64,000 nucleotides of DNA from assembly GCF_001636545.1 (NCBI RefSeq), contig NZ_JFHK01000005.1:101013-165012 (forward strand). The letters are read 5' to 3'. Made by a program: the position numbers and the translations under genes. Each line of letters opens with the position of its first letter. The first letter of the stretch is position 1. The notes under the pieces were generated by a model. It worked only from the letters and a program-made list of their open reading frames with translations, made no database searches and was not told the origin of the DNA. Shown in pieces: positions 17,713 through 27,400 of the stretch. Origin of the DNA: Kosmotoga arenicorallina S304 (GTDB lineage: Bacteria; Thermotogota; Thermotogae; Petrotogales; Kosmotogaceae).

Positions 17713-18629
17713 TATTGATCAACCTCACGTGAAATTGCATCGAGCAGTTTCTTTTCGATAACCGAATCGGGATCGTAGTTTTCCAGGCGCAAATAAAAAT
17801 CTGCAACATCAAAGAGGGCTTTCATCGGAACCATGCCGACAATTTCCGAGCCAACTATTGGGACACCATATCTTTCCGCTTCAAGCTTAATAATTTCAAA
17901 AACTCTATGAATGGGGGTCTTTTTATAGTTCGTCAAATTCATGGAAACCTGTACTATACCCCTCTCTTCAAGCTTAAAACCCAGAGCTTTTACATACCTG
18001 AACCCACCGCTAATATGCCTGACGGATTTTGCAATTTTTTTTGCAATTTCAATATTGTCTGTACCGAGGTTAACGTTGAAGGCTATTAGGAATTCCCTGC
18101 ATCCTACAGCTACGACACCAGCAGTGGGATGAACTTCATCAGGTCCAAAATCGGGCTTCCATTGAGGGAGCTTTATTTTTTCATGAAAACCTTCGAATTC
18201 CCCTTTTCTAATCTCCGAAAGATTCTCGCGTTCCTTTGAGCTAGCAGAATACTCATAAAGATACACCGGTATCTCAAGTTCTTCACCGATTTTTTTGCCA
18301 AGCTCTTTTGAAAGTTCTACACATTCTTCCTTTGTAACCCCCATAATAGGCACAAGAGGAATGACATCTACCGCTCCCATTCTTGGGTGTTCGCCACGAT
18401 GTTTTCTGAGATCTATCAATTCCTGAGCTTTTTTTGACATGTTAAAAAGTGCTTTAATAACAGCCTCAGGATCTCCAGCAATGGTCACTACCGATCTATT
18501 ATGATCTGGATCGCTTGAATAGTCGAGAACCCATACTTTTTCAACTGCTCTTGCTTCATCTACAATAGCTTCTACTACTTCTTGTCTCCTGCCTTCACTG
18601 AAATTGGGAACTGATTCGACGATTTTCAT
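17712..18629 (-). CDS. ftcD: Glutamate formimidoyltransferase (single-domain)
   Basis: It transfers the formimino group of formiminoglutamate to tetrahydrofolate. The 305 residues hold only the formiminotransferase N and C subdomains: IVESVPNFSEGRRQE at the start, DPDHNRSVVTIAG, and HRGEHPRMGAVDVIPLVPI. The cyclodeaminase domain found in vertebrate FTCD is absent, so that step must be separate. I chose ATG 18629 with AAGGAGG just upstream; the longer frame to 18674 adds 15 unconserved residues. Confidence 0.94.
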   Translation of the reverse strand: MKIVESVPNFSEGRRQEVVEAIVDEARAVEKVWVLDYSSDPDHNRSVVTIAGDPEAVIKALFNMSKKAQELIDLRKHRGEHPRMGAVDVIPLVPIMGVTKEECVELSKELGKKIGEELEIPVYLYEYSASSKERENLSEIRKGEFEGFHEKIKLPQWKPDFGPDEVHPTAGVVAVGCREFLIAFNVNLGTDNIEIAKKIAKSVRHISGGFRYVKALGFKLEERGIVQVSMNLTNYKKTPIHRVFEIIKLEAERYGVPIVGSEIVGMVPMKALFDVADFYLRLENYDPDSVIEKKLLDAISREVDQ

Positions 18630-18727
18630 ATAGCAACCTCCTTTTATGTTTGTTAAATTGATTTTTGGTTCCATACCTCGTTATTGGCATTACAAAGGTA
18701 TATTCTTGCGTAACTCCTATATCTTGA

Positions 18728-19804
18728 TTATATCTCACTGGTTCTAAATTTAGCCTCGACTTTTTTGGTAAGCACCCTATATACCAATCCGAGCTGAGCT
18801 GAAAAAATCATCACTGAACTGCCACCGTAACTGATAAAAGGAAGTGGAATACCTGTAACCGGCATTAATCCAATGTTCATTCCTATGTTTTCAGTTATGT
18901 GGATTAGAAAAGTAACCATAACTCCAACAGAAACGAGATATGAAAACATATCCGGGGCTTTTTTGGTTGCACTCCATAAGTTCAACATCAAAATCGCATA
19001 AAGCACGAGCAATGTAAATGCTCCAACAAACCCCATTTCTTCACCAATAACAGAGAAAATAAAATCGGTATAGTCTTCTGGAACAAAACCGTATCTGTTC
19101 ATAACACCTAACAATAAGCCCTTTCCTGCAAATCCCCCAGAACCTATAGCCCTTATAGCTTGTACAGTATTATATGCCGAACTCGATGCGTATTTTTCAG
19201 GGTTCATAAAGCTGATAATTCTATTCATCTGATACTCTTCAAGCCCGAAAAACATCAGCAAAGGAAAAAGAACAAGCCCCATTATCAGCACAACAAGAAT
19301 CCATTTATCGAATTTTCTGCTGAAAAAAGTGATAAAAAACCAGATCCCCAAAATCATAAGAGTCATCCCGAGATCCGGTTCTCTATAAATCAGCAATGCA
19401 ATTAATCCAGTTATTGCTGTGCCTGCGAAAAAGCCACCTTTCGATTCCGAATACAGCTTGGCCAGAAAAAGAACTATCACAAATTTAGCCACTTCTGACG
19501 GCTGAAAACTCGCAATACCAAGGTTCATCCAGCGCCTTGAACCTGATACAGGAGGCAAAAATAGCACAACTATCAACAGTAAAAATGAGATTAATAGCAG
19601 CTTGACGGTAAGAGTTTTCCAGAATCTGAAACTGAATCTGGATACAACAAAAAAGGCTGATAATGCAAGCACATCCCAGAACAATTGCCTGTAAAACAAA
19701 CCAGAATATCTGCTACCATATGTAGCAGAAAACAATGCCAGAAGTCCATAGGACATAAGAGCAACCAGGTTAAACGGTAAAAGGAAATCAGTGCCTTTTC
19801 TCAT
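18728..19804 (-). CDS. rodA: SEDS-family peptidoglycan polymerase (RodA/FtsW/SpoVE)
   Basis: A polytopic membrane protein (358 aa, about ten helices) with SEDS signatures: GSRRWMNLGIASFQPSEVAKF, REPDLGMTLMI, GKGLLLGVMNRYGFVPEDYTDF split by a short gap, FIFSVIGEEMGF, and TGIPLPFISYGGSS near the C terminus. It polymerises lipid II glycan strands with a partner class B PBP, which is not present here. RodA is favoured over FtsW by length and lack of division neighbours. It overlaps ttuA by 17 bp. Confidence 0.9.
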   Translation of the reverse strand: MRKGTDFLLPFNLVALMSYGLLALFSATYGSRYSGLFYRQLFWDVLALSAFFVVSRFSFRFWKTLTVKLLLISFLLLIVVLFLPPVSGSRRWMNLGIASFQPSEVAKFVIVLFLAKLYSESKGGFFAGTAITGLIALLIYREPDLGMTLMILGIWFFITFFSRKFDKWILVVLIMGLVLFPLLMFFGLEEYQMNRIISFMNPEKYASSSAYNTVQAIRAIGSGGFAGKGLLLGVMNRYGFVPEDYTDFIFSVIGEEMGFVGAFTLLVLYAILMLNLWSATKKAPDMFSYLVSVGVMVTFLIHITENIGMNIGLMPVTGIPLPFISYGGSSVMIFSAQLGLVYRVLTKKVEAKFRTSEI

Positions 19805-20708
19805 CTAATCTTTTCCTGATTCCCTCCTGCAATTTGCAAAAAGAGCACGTATCCTGTGTTGTGGGATAACCACAATTGCTACATTCTTTAAGCTCGATTT
19901 CACCTTCATAGCCAGAAAAGATTTCTCTAACCTTAAAATATTCTGTCAAGAAACGATGTTTTGTGCCAGGCTGATTAACTTCGAGAGTGTTCAAAAGCTC
20001 TTTATACAACATCGAAGAAGCACCGCGAGAGGCGGGACATTCTTCCATGATATAATCAATACCTTTCATAAGGGCAAAAGTTGCTACTTCCCTCTCGCTC
20101 AGGAGAATCAAAGGTTTTACCTTTGGGGTTAGTTTATGATGAGTTCTTGGCAAGACTGGATATTGCTTTTCAAGATACCCCAGTTGCCAGTGTGTTATGT
20201 TACCAAAGAGCGTTGCAGCTTCATCATCAAGGTTATGACCTGTTGCTATCACATCATAATTCGACTCGTTAGAAAACCGGTTCATTATATATCTTTTCAC
20301 AAGACCGCAAATCGAACATGTCTTTCTGCGCATGAGCTTTGCCGCCTCGGGAGTGGAGAGTCCACCAAGATACTCTCTCACGCTGGAAATGAAAAGCTTT
20401 AGCCCTTTCCTTTCAGCAAAAGAAATTGCTTTACTTTTCGAAATCTCTGAATATTTTCCAATTCCAAGATCTATATAGAGCCCATGTGCATTATAACCAA
20501 GATCATTCAGAACTTCCCATAGAACAAGACTATCTTTGCCTCCAGAAACAGCCACAAGTATCTTCCAATCAGGTCCAAACATCCTGTATTTTTTTACAGC
20601 CTTTTTCACCCGGGAGTAAAAAAACTCTTCGTAATGCTCCTGACAAAGGGCTATATTGTGTTGCTTGAGATGTATTATCGCTTCTGATGAACACTTCTTA
20701 CATTTCAA
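19788..20708 (-). CDS. ttuA: TtuA-type tRNA 2-thiolation enzyme (m5U54 to m5s2U54)
   Basis: The 306 residues are arranged as an N-terminal zinc finger (CKKC..C..H, res 3-25), the PP-loop SGGKDS (about res 55-60), CSICG (about 130), CPASRG (about 222) and a C-terminal zinc ribbon CSNCG..CSFC. The three central Cys suit the Fe-S site of TtuA/TtcA-type thiolases. TtuA makes 2-thioribothymidine at position 54, which stiffens tRNA in thermophiles; TtcA (2-thiocytidine 32) is the alternative. The two zinc fingers favour TtuA. TTG start, 7 bases after AGGAGG. Confidence 0.85.
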   Translation of the reverse strand: MKCKKCSSEAIIHLKQHNIALCQEHYEEFFYSRVKKAVKKYRMFGPDWKILVAVSGGKDSLVLWEVLNDLGYNAHGLYIDLGIGKYSEISKSKAISFAERKGLKLFISSVREYLGGLSTPEAAKLMRRKTCSICGLVKRYIMNRFSNESNYDVIATGHNLDDEAATLFGNITHWQLGYLEKQYPVLPRTHHKLTPKVKPLILLSEREVATFALMKGIDYIMEECPASRGASSMLYKELLNTLEVNQPGTKHRFLTEYFKVREIFSGYEGEIELKECSNCGYPTTQDTCSFCKLQEGIRKRLDEKRH

Positions 20709-20772
20709 AATAAATCCTCCTCACAAAAGACATATTAAGAGTTTTCAAGAAGGTTTGGTCCTGTTCCTGATG

Positions 20773-20778
20773 TATAAT
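20773..20778 (+). promoter_or_regulatory. Possible -10 element of the panB operon
   Basis: A perfect TATAAT lies 24 bases before the first ATG of the plus-strand operon, in the 93-bp gap to the divergent ttuA gene. I see no convincing -35 box. Confidence 0.45.
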
Positions 20779-20801
20779 TTTAACACCGGAGGAAAAAGAA
20801 G

Positions 20802-21605
20802 ATGAGAATATCAGTTGTCGGAATTGGAAAAGCCGGGAGTTTATTGGCAAAGTTTTTTTATAGAAAAGGGTATTCTGTCTCGCACCTGATTAACAGAACA
20901 CCAGAGCAGGCTCTAAAGTTGGCTCATGAACTGCCAGGCTGTAAAGCAGGCGGATTTGAGCTATTAGCAGAGCTCGAAGATGTGGTCATAATAGCCACTT
21001 CTGATTCCGCTATTAGAGATACCTTTTTGAGAATATGGAATGTTAACACCAGACCCGAATATTTCATACACCTTAGTGGTGCGATTAGTTCCCGGGTTTT
21101 TGAAGAAGCCGCCAAGGCAGAAAAGGGCGTTGCAAGTTTTCATCCTAATCTATCCATATCCAGCTTTTCTATTTCACCTTCCCTTTTGCAAAAAGCCATT
21201 TTTGGACTGGAGGGAAATGAAAAAGGAATTGCATTCCTGGCTTCAATTGCTAAAAAAGAGGGACTTAGGTATGTTAATATTTCAACGGAAAGCAAAATTC
21301 TTTACCATGCTGCTGCTGTTTTCAGCTCAAATTTTACCCAGCTTATGCTAAAACAAGCAGAGAGTTTGTATCGCGAAAAGCTCCTGTTTGATAACCTGAG
21401 TGTCGTTGAACTTTTGGAATCTTATCTTGAAGGTCTTCTTAAAAAGGTGAAGACGGGTACCCTTAGCGAATTTAGTGGTCCAGCAGCCCGAAATGATCAA
21501 AGAACCCTTGAATTGGAACAAAGATGTTTATCTGAGATCAATCCTAAACTTGGTAAGCTTTACGAGGAGCTTTCATGCATGATACGACATGTGAGAGGTG
21601 ATTAG
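20802..21605 (+). CDS. Rossmann-fold/DUF2520 dehydrogenase-like protein
   Basis: The 267-residue protein begins with a dinucleotide-binding fold (VVGIGKAGSLLAKFFYRKGY, res 5-24). HLSGAISSRVFE and SFHPNLSIS follow, then a helical C-terminal DUF2520 domain with SGPAARND. The layout resembles F420/NADP-dependent oxidoreductases and ketopantoate-reductase-like proteins. In several bacteria such genes adjoin panB or panC, as here, so a link to pantothenate synthesis is reasonable but unproved. GGAGGAAAAAGAAG precedes the ATG. The stop lies 1 bp before the panB GTG. Confidence 0.82.
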   Translation: MRISVVGIGKAGSLLAKFFYRKGYSVSHLINRTPEQALKLAHELPGCKAGGFELLAELEDVVIIATSDSAIRDTFLRIWNVNTRPEYFIHLSGAISSRVFEEAAKAEKGVASFHPNLSISSFSISPSLLQKAIFGLEGNEKGIAFLASIAKKEGLRYVNISTESKILYHAAAVFSSNFTQLMLKQAESLYREKLLFDNLSVVELLESYLEGLLKKVKTGTLSEFSGPAARNDQRTLELEQRCLSEINPKLGKLYEELSCMIRHVRGD

Positions 21606-21606
21606 C

Positions 21607-22404
21607 GTGAACGTGCGAAAAATAATAAATTCCAAGGGAAAAGAAAAGCTTTCCATGATAACTGTTTATAGTTATTTTCAGGCAAAGATGGCCGAAGAGG
21701 CAGGAATAGACCTGTTACTTGTCGGAGACTCTTATGGAAATGTGATGCTCGGCTACGAGAACACACTTCCTGTTTCAATGGAGCATCTTCTGCCCGTTGT
21801 AGAAGCGGTAAAGAGAGGTGCTCGAAATTCGTTCATCATAGCCGACATGCCCTTTATGTCTTATCAACCTTCTGAAAGTGAAGCAATAAAGAATGCCTGC
21901 CTTTTTATGAAGGCCGGTGCCAATGCTGTAAAAATCGAAGGTGGCGTTGAGGTTGCCAGCCTCATAAAAAAATTGACTGATTACGGAATTCCTGTAATGG
22001 GTCATGTTGGTCTCACCCCACAGCACTTGAATAAGATTGGCGGCTATTTTGTGCAAGGGCGCAGTGAAAAGAGCATTAAAAATCTGGTGGAAAATGTCAA
22101 TGCTCTTGAAGACGCAGGAGCTTTTGCTATTGTCTTAGAACTCATAGTTGAGGAAGTGGCAAGGACATTGACAGAAGAATTGAAAATCCCCACAATCGGA
22201 ATTGGATCAGGTAAATATTGTGATGGGCAGGTGCTTGTGTGGCATGACCTTTTGGGGATCAACACAGAATTCAAACCAACTTTTGTGAAACGCTATGCAA
22301 ATCTTAGAGAAACAATAGTAAATGCTTTGAAAAGATACGACGAAGAGGTCAAGTCGGTAAAATTTCCTTCAGACGAGCACAGTTTCAGGGAGGTGAAAGG
22401 ATGA
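21607..22404 (+). CDS. panB: 3-methyl-2-oxobutanoate hydroxymethyltransferase
   Basis: It makes ketopantoate from 2-oxoisovalerate and 5,10-methylene-tetrahydrofolate, the first committed step to pantothenate and CoA. The residue pattern is typical: TVYSYFQAKMAEEAGID, VGDSYGNVMLGY (metal Asp), ADMPFMSY, KIEGG, MGHVGLTPQ, GIGSGKYCDGQVLVWHD. I set the start at GTG 21607, 7 bases after GAGAGGTG, not 21598. The methylene-THF it uses is also the product of the glycine-cleavage system encoded just downstream on the other strand. Confidence 0.96.
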   Translation: MNVRKIINSKGKEKLSMITVYSYFQAKMAEEAGIDLLLVGDSYGNVMLGYENTLPVSMEHLLPVVEAVKRGARNSFIIADMPFMSYQPSESEAIKNACLFMKAGANAVKIEGGVEVASLIKKLTDYGIPVMGHVGLTPQHLNKIGGYFVQGRSEKSIKNLVENVNALEDAGAFAIVLELIVEEVARTLTEELKIPTIGIGSGKYCDGQVLVWHDLLGINTEFKPTFVKRYANLRETIVNALKRYDEEVKSVKFPSDEHSFREVKG

Positions 22405-23210
22405 CCGGCTGGATTTCCACCTTATCCAAAATAGGAATCAGCCTTTTACTTCTCCTGGTGGCTTATTATTCTTCAAAGCTAACATTCAGAGTAATACAGG
22501 GTTTTTATTCAAGAAAAGGGACTTCTCTCAAAGCACCCAATACATTAAGGCTTGTGTTGAACATCTTTTTCTTTTTAATTGCAGCAATGATAATCCTGAG
22601 TGTGATCTTTGAAGATCTTATACCGGTCATCACCGGCATTGGAGTGGGAGGGCTTGTCGTTGGTATAGCCCTTCAAAGACCTCTCGAAAACATCATTTCC
22701 GGGATATTTCTGCTTGTCGGCAGAGCTGTTATTGAAGGGGATGTTGTCAAAATAGGGGAACACAGTGGGGTTGTTGAAACGGTTAATCTAAATCACACTA
22801 TTCTGAAGAGTTTCGATGGAAAAAGAGTTCTCATTCCCAATATATCAGTGTGGAGGGGAGAGATTATACACTATTGGCCCGGACCTATCAGAAGATTAGA
22901 AATGATTGTTGGCCTTCCTTACGAAGTCGAAGTTTCCGTAGCCCTGAGTGTTTTACAGGAAGTCATAGATGAAGAGGAGCTTATCTATAAAGGCGAAGGC
23001 ATTTCAAATTTCGTTGTTTTCAATGGTTTCAATACTTCAAGCATTGATTTCAAGCTCTATTTCTGGTTTGAAAGAGCCAACTATTTTGATGTTCAAAACA
23101 ATGTTGCGGCTGGAATATATAAAAAGCTGAAAGAAAAGGGCATTACCATACCTTTTCCTCAGCTTGATATACACGTAAAAGAGCTGCCCGGAGTCGGAGG
23201 GATTCAGTGA
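22401..23210 (+). CDS. mscS: Small-conductance mechanosensitive channel (MscS family)
   Basis: About two or three N-terminal membrane helices are followed by the pore helix (GIGVGGLVVGIALQRPLENI, about res 75-94), which is rich in Gly/Ala as in MscS TM3. Then come the beta domain (EGDVVKIGEHSGVVETVN, LIPNISVWRGEI) and a mixed C-terminal cage. At 269 residues it is close to E. coli MscS (286). It opens under hypo-osmotic membrane tension. It overlaps panB by 4 bp and birA by 4 bp, so it is embedded in a metabolic operon without an obvious link. Confidence 0.92.
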   Translation: MTGWISTLSKIGISLLLLLVAYYSSKLTFRVIQGFYSRKGTSLKAPNTLRLVLNIFFFLIAAMIILSVIFEDLIPVITGIGVGGLVVGIALQRPLENIISGIFLLVGRAVIEGDVVKIGEHSGVVETVNLNHTILKSFDGKRVLIPNISVWRGEIIHYWPGPIRRLEMIVGLPYEVEVSVALSVLQEVIDEEELIYKGEGISNFVVFNGFNTSSIDFKLYFWFERANYFDVQNNVAAGIYKKLKEKGITIPFPQLDIHVKELPGVGGIQ

Positions 23211-23926
23211 TTATAGGAGAGGAAATTTACTCTTTTACCGAATTGCCTTCAACAAACAGATATGCCATTGAAAATCTCTCCAGATTACCCTCAGGAACCA
23301 TTGTTTGGGCGCTTAAACAAACTGCGGGCTATGGAAGGTTTAACCGTCCATGGCATTCCGATGACGGGGGACTCTGGTTCAGCATTGTCTTCAAACCCCG
23401 CCTATTGAAAGATACTGGTTACTACACAAAATTGATCAGTGTTGGCATTGCTGAACTGCTTTGTGAGCTGGACTGTGATGCTATGATCAAATGGCCAAAT
23501 GATGTCTACGTAAAGGGAAAGAAAATTGCTGGAATCCTCACTGAATCTGTAATTGAAGGGGAAAGGTTACTCGGTGTCGTAACAGGAGTGGGACTTAATG
23601 TCAAGAACACTATTCCGCCCGAATTATCAAAAATTGCTATTTCTTTAAAAGAGGTTACTTCAAAAGATTATGATGTGAGCTTTATTCTAAAAAGGCTTTT
23701 AAACAAGCTTGAGAACCTTCGTAGAAAATACCTTCAGGTGAGAATGAAGAAATATTTCACAAGAAAATGGAAAAAATACCTGATGCACAGGGAAGGAGAT
23801 AAAATAAGGTTGAGCTTGCCGAATGGTGAAAAAATAACCGGAACCATAGAAAAAATAAACTCCGAATACCTCTTGCTGAAAACAGACAATAAGACGATAA
23901 AGATAATGGCGGGGGAAATTCTTTAA
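23207..23926 (+). CDS. birA: Biotin--[biotin carboxyl carrier protein] ligase
   Basis: This 239-residue ligase attaches biotin to the Lys of the EAMKM motif. Family blocks: STNRYAIENL, KQTAGYGRFNRPWHSDDGG (the biotinyl-AMP loop), IKWPNDVYVKGKKIAGILTE, GVGLNVKN, and a C-terminal SH3-like domain (GEKITGTIEKIN). There is no N-terminal helix-turn-helix, so it is a group I enzyme that does not act as a repressor. The likely substrate is the carrier at 3470-3883. The GTG start overlaps the mscS stop by 4 bp. Confidence 0.95.
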   Translation: MIIGEEIYSFTELPSTNRYAIENLSRLPSGTIVWALKQTAGYGRFNRPWHSDDGGLWFSIVFKPRLLKDTGYYTKLISVGIAELLCELDCDAMIKWPNDVYVKGKKIAGILTESVIEGERLLGVVTGVGLNVKNTIPPELSKIAISLKEVTSKDYDVSFILKRLLNKLENLRRKYLQVRMKKYFTRKWKKYLMHREGDKIRLSLPNGEKITGTIEKINSEYLLLKTDNKTIKIMAGEIL

Positions 23927-23936
23927 TGAACTGCTA

Positions 23937-24167
23937 TCAATTATCGCTTTTTTCTTCTCTAATAACTTCTACTTCCATGTTTTCTATCACTTTGATCACA
24001 ATGGTCCTATTTGCAAAGTTTATTTGAATTTCATCCCCATAGTTCACTTCGCTGGAGGGTTTCGCCTTCTTTCCATTTTTCAGCACAAAGCCTTTGTCAA
24101 TAGCATCTTTTGCAAGTGTTCTACGTTTGATTATCCTGTTTATCTTTAGAAATTTATCAAGCCTCAA
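23937..24167 (-). CDS. Small S4-domain RNA-binding protein (RqcP/Hsp15-like)
   Basis: The 76-residue protein is essentially one S4 domain: RLDKFLKINRIIKRRTLAKD, AIDKGFVLKNGKKAKPSS, and YGDEIQINF. Relatives (RqcP/YabO, Hsp15) bind 50S-peptidyl-tRNA complexes in ribosome quality control; that role is inferred. I chose TTG 24167, which follows GAGGTGA; the longer frame to 24212 adds 15 residues encoded across the terminator hairpin. It lies just downstream of gcvPB behind a terminator, so it needs read-through or its own promoter. Confidence 0.85.
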   Translation of the reverse strand: MRLDKFLKINRIIKRRTLAKDAIDKGFVLKNGKKAKPSSEVNYGDEIQINFANRTIVIKVIENMEVEVIREEKSDN

Positions 24168-24185
24168 AATTTCACCTCGCAACAG

Positions 24186-24207
24186 AAAAGGCCGGCTTAC
24201 GCCGGCC
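24186..24207 (-). terminator. Terminator of the gcv operon
   Basis: On the minus strand GGCCGGC-GTAA-GCCGGCC is followed by TTTT. The stem starts 2 bp after the gcvPB stop codon and lies immediately before the ribosome site of the S4-domain gene. Confidence 0.85.
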
Positions 24208-24208
24208 C

Positions 24209-25657
24209 TCATTTTTCTTTTTTCCAGCGCATTACAGGTTTTCTGGAAGCCATGGTTTCATCAAGGCGCCTTACAGGCGTAGTATATGGCGCGTTCTTAA
24301 GGGTTTCAGGGTTATCTCTGGCTTCTTCAAGAATCTTTCCGATGACTTCAACAAATCTGTCAAGGTTATCTTTGCTTTCGGTTTCGGTTGGTTCAATCAT
24401 CATTGCTTCGTGTACAATAAGAGGAAAGTAAATCGTTGGAGGATGTACTCCATAATCCAGAAGACGTTTTGCCAGATCCAGAGTCTTTACGCCAAATTCC
24501 TTGACGAGTATACTTCCGTCAAGTACGAATTCATGTTTACAAATTCCGGGATGAGAAGCTTTTATGAGTTTAGATAGCTTGACCCTCAAATAATTGGCAT
24601 TCAATACAGCCATCTCACTGGCGAATTTCAAACCATCTTTACCCAGCATCCTGATGTAAGCATAAGCTTTGAGAAGAACCCCAAAATTACCATAGAAGCT
24701 CCTCACCTTTCCAATACTCTTTGGCAAATTATAGTCGAAATAATAACCATCATCATTCAGTGCAACAATCGGGACAGGAAGAAATTCTTTCAATTTTGCA
24801 CTGACACCAACCGGACCGCTACCCGGGCCTCCCATTCCATGAGGGGTTGAAAAGGTTTTGTGAAGGTTAAGATGAACAATGTCAAAGCCCATATCTCCCG
24901 GCCTGACACGACCCATGATAGCGTTTAGGTTTGCACCGTCATAATAAAGAAGGGTTCCATTTTTGTGAGCAATCTTCGAAATTTCGAGGATATCTTTCTC
25001 AAAAAGACCCAAAGTATTGGGATTAGTCAGCATTATAGCTGCTACACTATCATCAAGAACCTCTTTGAGATTATCAAGGTCAACCAAACCGGAAGAATTA
25101 GAGGCGATTTCTACTACTTCAAAACCCGCCATTTTTGCCGATGCAGGGTTTGTGCCGTGGGCAGAGTCCGGGACGATGACTTTCCTTCGCTGCTGTTCTC
25201 CCTTCACTTCAAAGTATTTTTTCACGATAAGCATGCCGGTAAGTTCTCCGTGTGCTCCGGCAGCTGGCTGAAGCGTAAAAGCGTCCATACCTGTTATTTC
25301 AGAGAGCATTTTTTGAAGCTCGTACATAACCTCCATAGCTCCCTGTATGCTCTCAATGGGTTGATGGGGATGAAGATGTAAAAATCCCTCAAGAGAGGCG
25401 ACTTCTTCATTTAACCTTGGATTGTATTTCATCGTACAGGAACCCAGTGGATAAAAACCACAGTCTACAGAATAATTTTTTCTGGACAATTCCGTATAGT
25501 GGCGCACAACATCTACTTCGCTACTTTCAGGGAGCTCCGGATCTCTTTTCCTCAAAAGATGCTCCGGAACATTTGAAAGAGGAGAGCTATCATGAAGAGG
25601 TTCGTCAGGTAATGAATACCCCTTTCTTCCAGATACAGATTTTTCAAATATCGTCAT
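24209..25657 (-). CDS. gcvPB: Glycine dehydrogenase (decarboxylating) subunit 2
   Basis: The PLP-carrying half of a two-chain P protein (482 aa). The PLP lysine lies in [20 protein letters not shown] (about res 272); upstream are the [16 protein letters not shown] and [13 protein letters not shown] motifs. With GcvPA it decarboxylates glycine and loads the aminomethyl group on GcvH lipoate. It overlaps the gcvPA stop by 4 bp. GGAGGAGATATT precedes the ATG. Confidence 0.97.
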   Translation of the reverse strand: MTIFEKSVSGRKGYSLPDEPLHDSSPLSNVPEHLLRKRDPELPESSEVDVVRHYTELSRKNYSVDCGFYPLGSCTMKYNPRLNEEVASLEGFLHLHPHQPIESIQGAMEVMYELQKMLSEITGMDAFTLQPAAGAHGELTGMLIVKKYFEVKGEQQRRKVIVPDSAHGTNPASAKMAGFEVVEIASNSSGLVDLDNLKEVLDDSVAAIMLTNPNTLGLFEKDILEISKIAHKNGTLLYYDGANLNAIMGRVRPGDMGFDIVHLNLHKTFSTPHGMGGPGSGPVGVSAKLKEFLPVPIVALNDDGYYFDYNLPKSIGKVRSFYGNFGVLLKAYAYIRMLGKDGLKFASEMAVLNANYLRVKLSKLIKASHPGICKHEFVLDGSILVKEFGVKTLDLAKRLLDYGVHPPTIYFPLIVHEAMMIEPTETESKDNLDRFVEVIGKILEEARDNPETLKNAPYTTPVRRLDETMASRKPVMRWKKEK

Positions 25658-27003
25658 AATATCTCCTCCAGACGGCCAAGAAGAAATTCGAGGTCTTCAT
25701 TTCTAACTGCTTCTGTTGTGCAAAACAGAACAGAATTGCCAAGTTCCGGAAAATCCTTTTCAAGCTCCATCGGACCGAGTATTTTGTGTTTCAACAAATC
25801 AGCGTTGAGCTTGCTAGCAGATGTGCCTTTTAATCTAACGGGAAATTCATGGAAAAAAGGTCCGGAAAACAGGGGTTCCATTCCCTCGATTTTTGAAATT
25901 TGATGGAAGAGATAATGAGCTTTATCAAAGGACCTTATCGCAACTTCTCTAAGGCCTTCTTTTCCCAAAAGGCTCATATACATAGCAGCGATAACAGCAT
26001 TATGGGCATGGTTAGAGCAGATATTAGAAGTTGCTTTCCCCCTCCTTATATGCTGCTCTCTTGTCTGAAGAACCATGACATAGCCAGTTTTTCCATCAAC
26101 ATCCTTTGTTTCTCCGATAATTCTTCCGGGCATTTTTCTGACAAACTTTTCCCTTGTTGCAAAAAAACCAAATCCCGGTCCGCCTAAACTGGATGGATTG
26201 CCTAATGGTTGTCCTTCCCCCACAACTATATCCGCGCCAAAACTCCCCGGAGCTTCAAGCACAGAGAGCGCAATGGGGTTAGCAACTACTATAAACATGA
26301 TCTTCTCATCAAGAAGTGCTTTTATTTTCTTTAAATCCTCAATGATGCCAAAGTAATTGGGATAACCAACAATAACCGCAGAAACATCATCATCAAGGGT
26401 GCTTTTCAATTTTTCCAGATCAATCTGGCCTGTGTCCTTTGAATAAGGGAGTTCTTCAATTTCAATACTCTGGGCATGGCAATAAGTATTGGTTACATGC
26501 CGATATTCCGGGTGGATTGTCTGTGAAATCAGAACCCTATTCCTGCCATTAGTCCGCACAGCCATCAATGCGGCTTCGGCGACAGCAGTAGCACCATCAT
26601 ACATAGAAGAGTTCGCTACTTCGAGCCCGGTCAGTTCGGCTATCATTGTTTGAAATTCAAACAGTGCCTGTAAAGTGCCCTGCGATACTTCGGGCTGGTA
26701 AGGAGTATAAGCGGTGAGAAATTCCCCTCTTGAAGATAAATACCTGATAGCGGAAGGAATATAGTGATAATAAACTCCGGCACCCCGGAAAATTGCCATT
26801 TCGTTTAAGCTAAGATTTTTTTTAGACAGAGCCTTTAATTCTCGCGCCACACTGAATTCATCAGAGCTCTCTGGCAGATCCAGTTTAAAATCGAAAACCT
26901 TCGGTACATCTTCAAAAAGGGCTTCAATGCTTTTTACCCCAATGGTTTCGAGCATTTCTGATATCTCGGTTTCTGTATGTGGTATGTAAGAATAGCGGCT
27001 CAT
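25654..27003 (-). CDS. gcvPA: Glycine dehydrogenase (decarboxylating) subunit 1
   Basis: The N-terminal half of the two-chain P protein (449 aa): [18 protein letters not shown] at the start, then [37 protein letters not shown] and [10 protein letters not shown]. It lacks the PLP lysine, which is on GcvPB. I chose ATG 27003 with AGGAGG just upstream; the longer frame adds 15 basic residues read through the gcvH 3' end. The gap to gcvH is 1 bp. Confidence 0.97.
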   Translation of the reverse strand: MSRYSYIPHTETEISEMLETIGVKSIEALFEDVPKVFDFKLDLPESSDEFSVARELKALSKKNLSLNEMAIFRGAGVYYHYIPSAIRYLSSRGEFLTAYTPYQPEVSQGTLQALFEFQTMIAELTGLEVANSSMYDGATAVAEAALMAVRTNGRNRVLISQTIHPEYRHVTNTYCHAQSIEIEELPYSKDTGQIDLEKLKSTLDDDVSAVIVGYPNYFGIIEDLKKIKALLDEKIMFIVVANPIALSVLEAPGSFGADIVVGEGQPLGNPSSLGGPGFGFFATREKFVRKMPGRIIGETKDVDGKTGYVMVLQTREQHIRRGKATSNICSNHAHNAVIAAMYMSLLGKEGLREVAIRSFDKAHYLFHQISKIEGMEPLFSGPFFHEFPVRLKGTSASKLNADLLKHKILGPMELEKDFPELGNSVLFCTTEAVRNEDLEFLLGRLEEIL

Positions 27004-27004
27004 T

Positions 27005-27379
27005 TTAGGCCTCCTCTTCTTCGCAATACTTCTTATACTCCTCCTCATCCATTAAACCGTCTAATTCAGCAGGATCGCTGAGTTCCAGTTTGAAGATCCA
27101 ACCACTTTTTTCAGCATCGCTGTTTATAGTTTCAGGAGCGCTATCCAATTCCTCGTTGACTTCGACGACTTTTCCCGAAAGCGGTGAATATACATCACTT
27201 GCAGCCTTTACAGACTCAACAGAGCAAATTGTATCGCCTTTGGTGACTTCCTTACCAACTTCAGGAAGTTCAACATAAACAATGTCTCCAAGGTGTTCCT
27301 GGGCGTAATTGGATATTCCTACCGTTGCGACATTTCCCTCAACATGAACCCATTCATGAGTTTTTGCGTATTTTTTCAT
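27005..27379 (-). CDS. gcvH: Glycine cleavage system H protein
   Basis: This lipoyl carrier (124 aa) shuttles the aminomethyl intermediate between P, T and L proteins. The lipoylated Lys is in VESVKAASDVYSP (about res 63), flanked by the usual beta hairpin. Start motif THEWVHVEGNVATVGIS and LGDIVYVELPEVG are typical. A short acidic tail (DEEEYKKYCEEEEA) ends it. GGAGGA precedes the ATG. The L protein gene (lpd) and lipoate ligase are not in this window. Confidence 0.97.
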   Translation of the reverse strand: MKKYAKTHEWVHVEGNVATVGISNYAQEHLGDIVYVELPEVGKEVTKGDTICSVESVKAASDVYSPLSGKVVEVNEELDSAPETINSDAEKSGWIFKLELSDPAELDGLMDEEEYKKYCEEEEA

Positions 27380-27400
27380 TGTACTCCTCCTTTCCCATTT

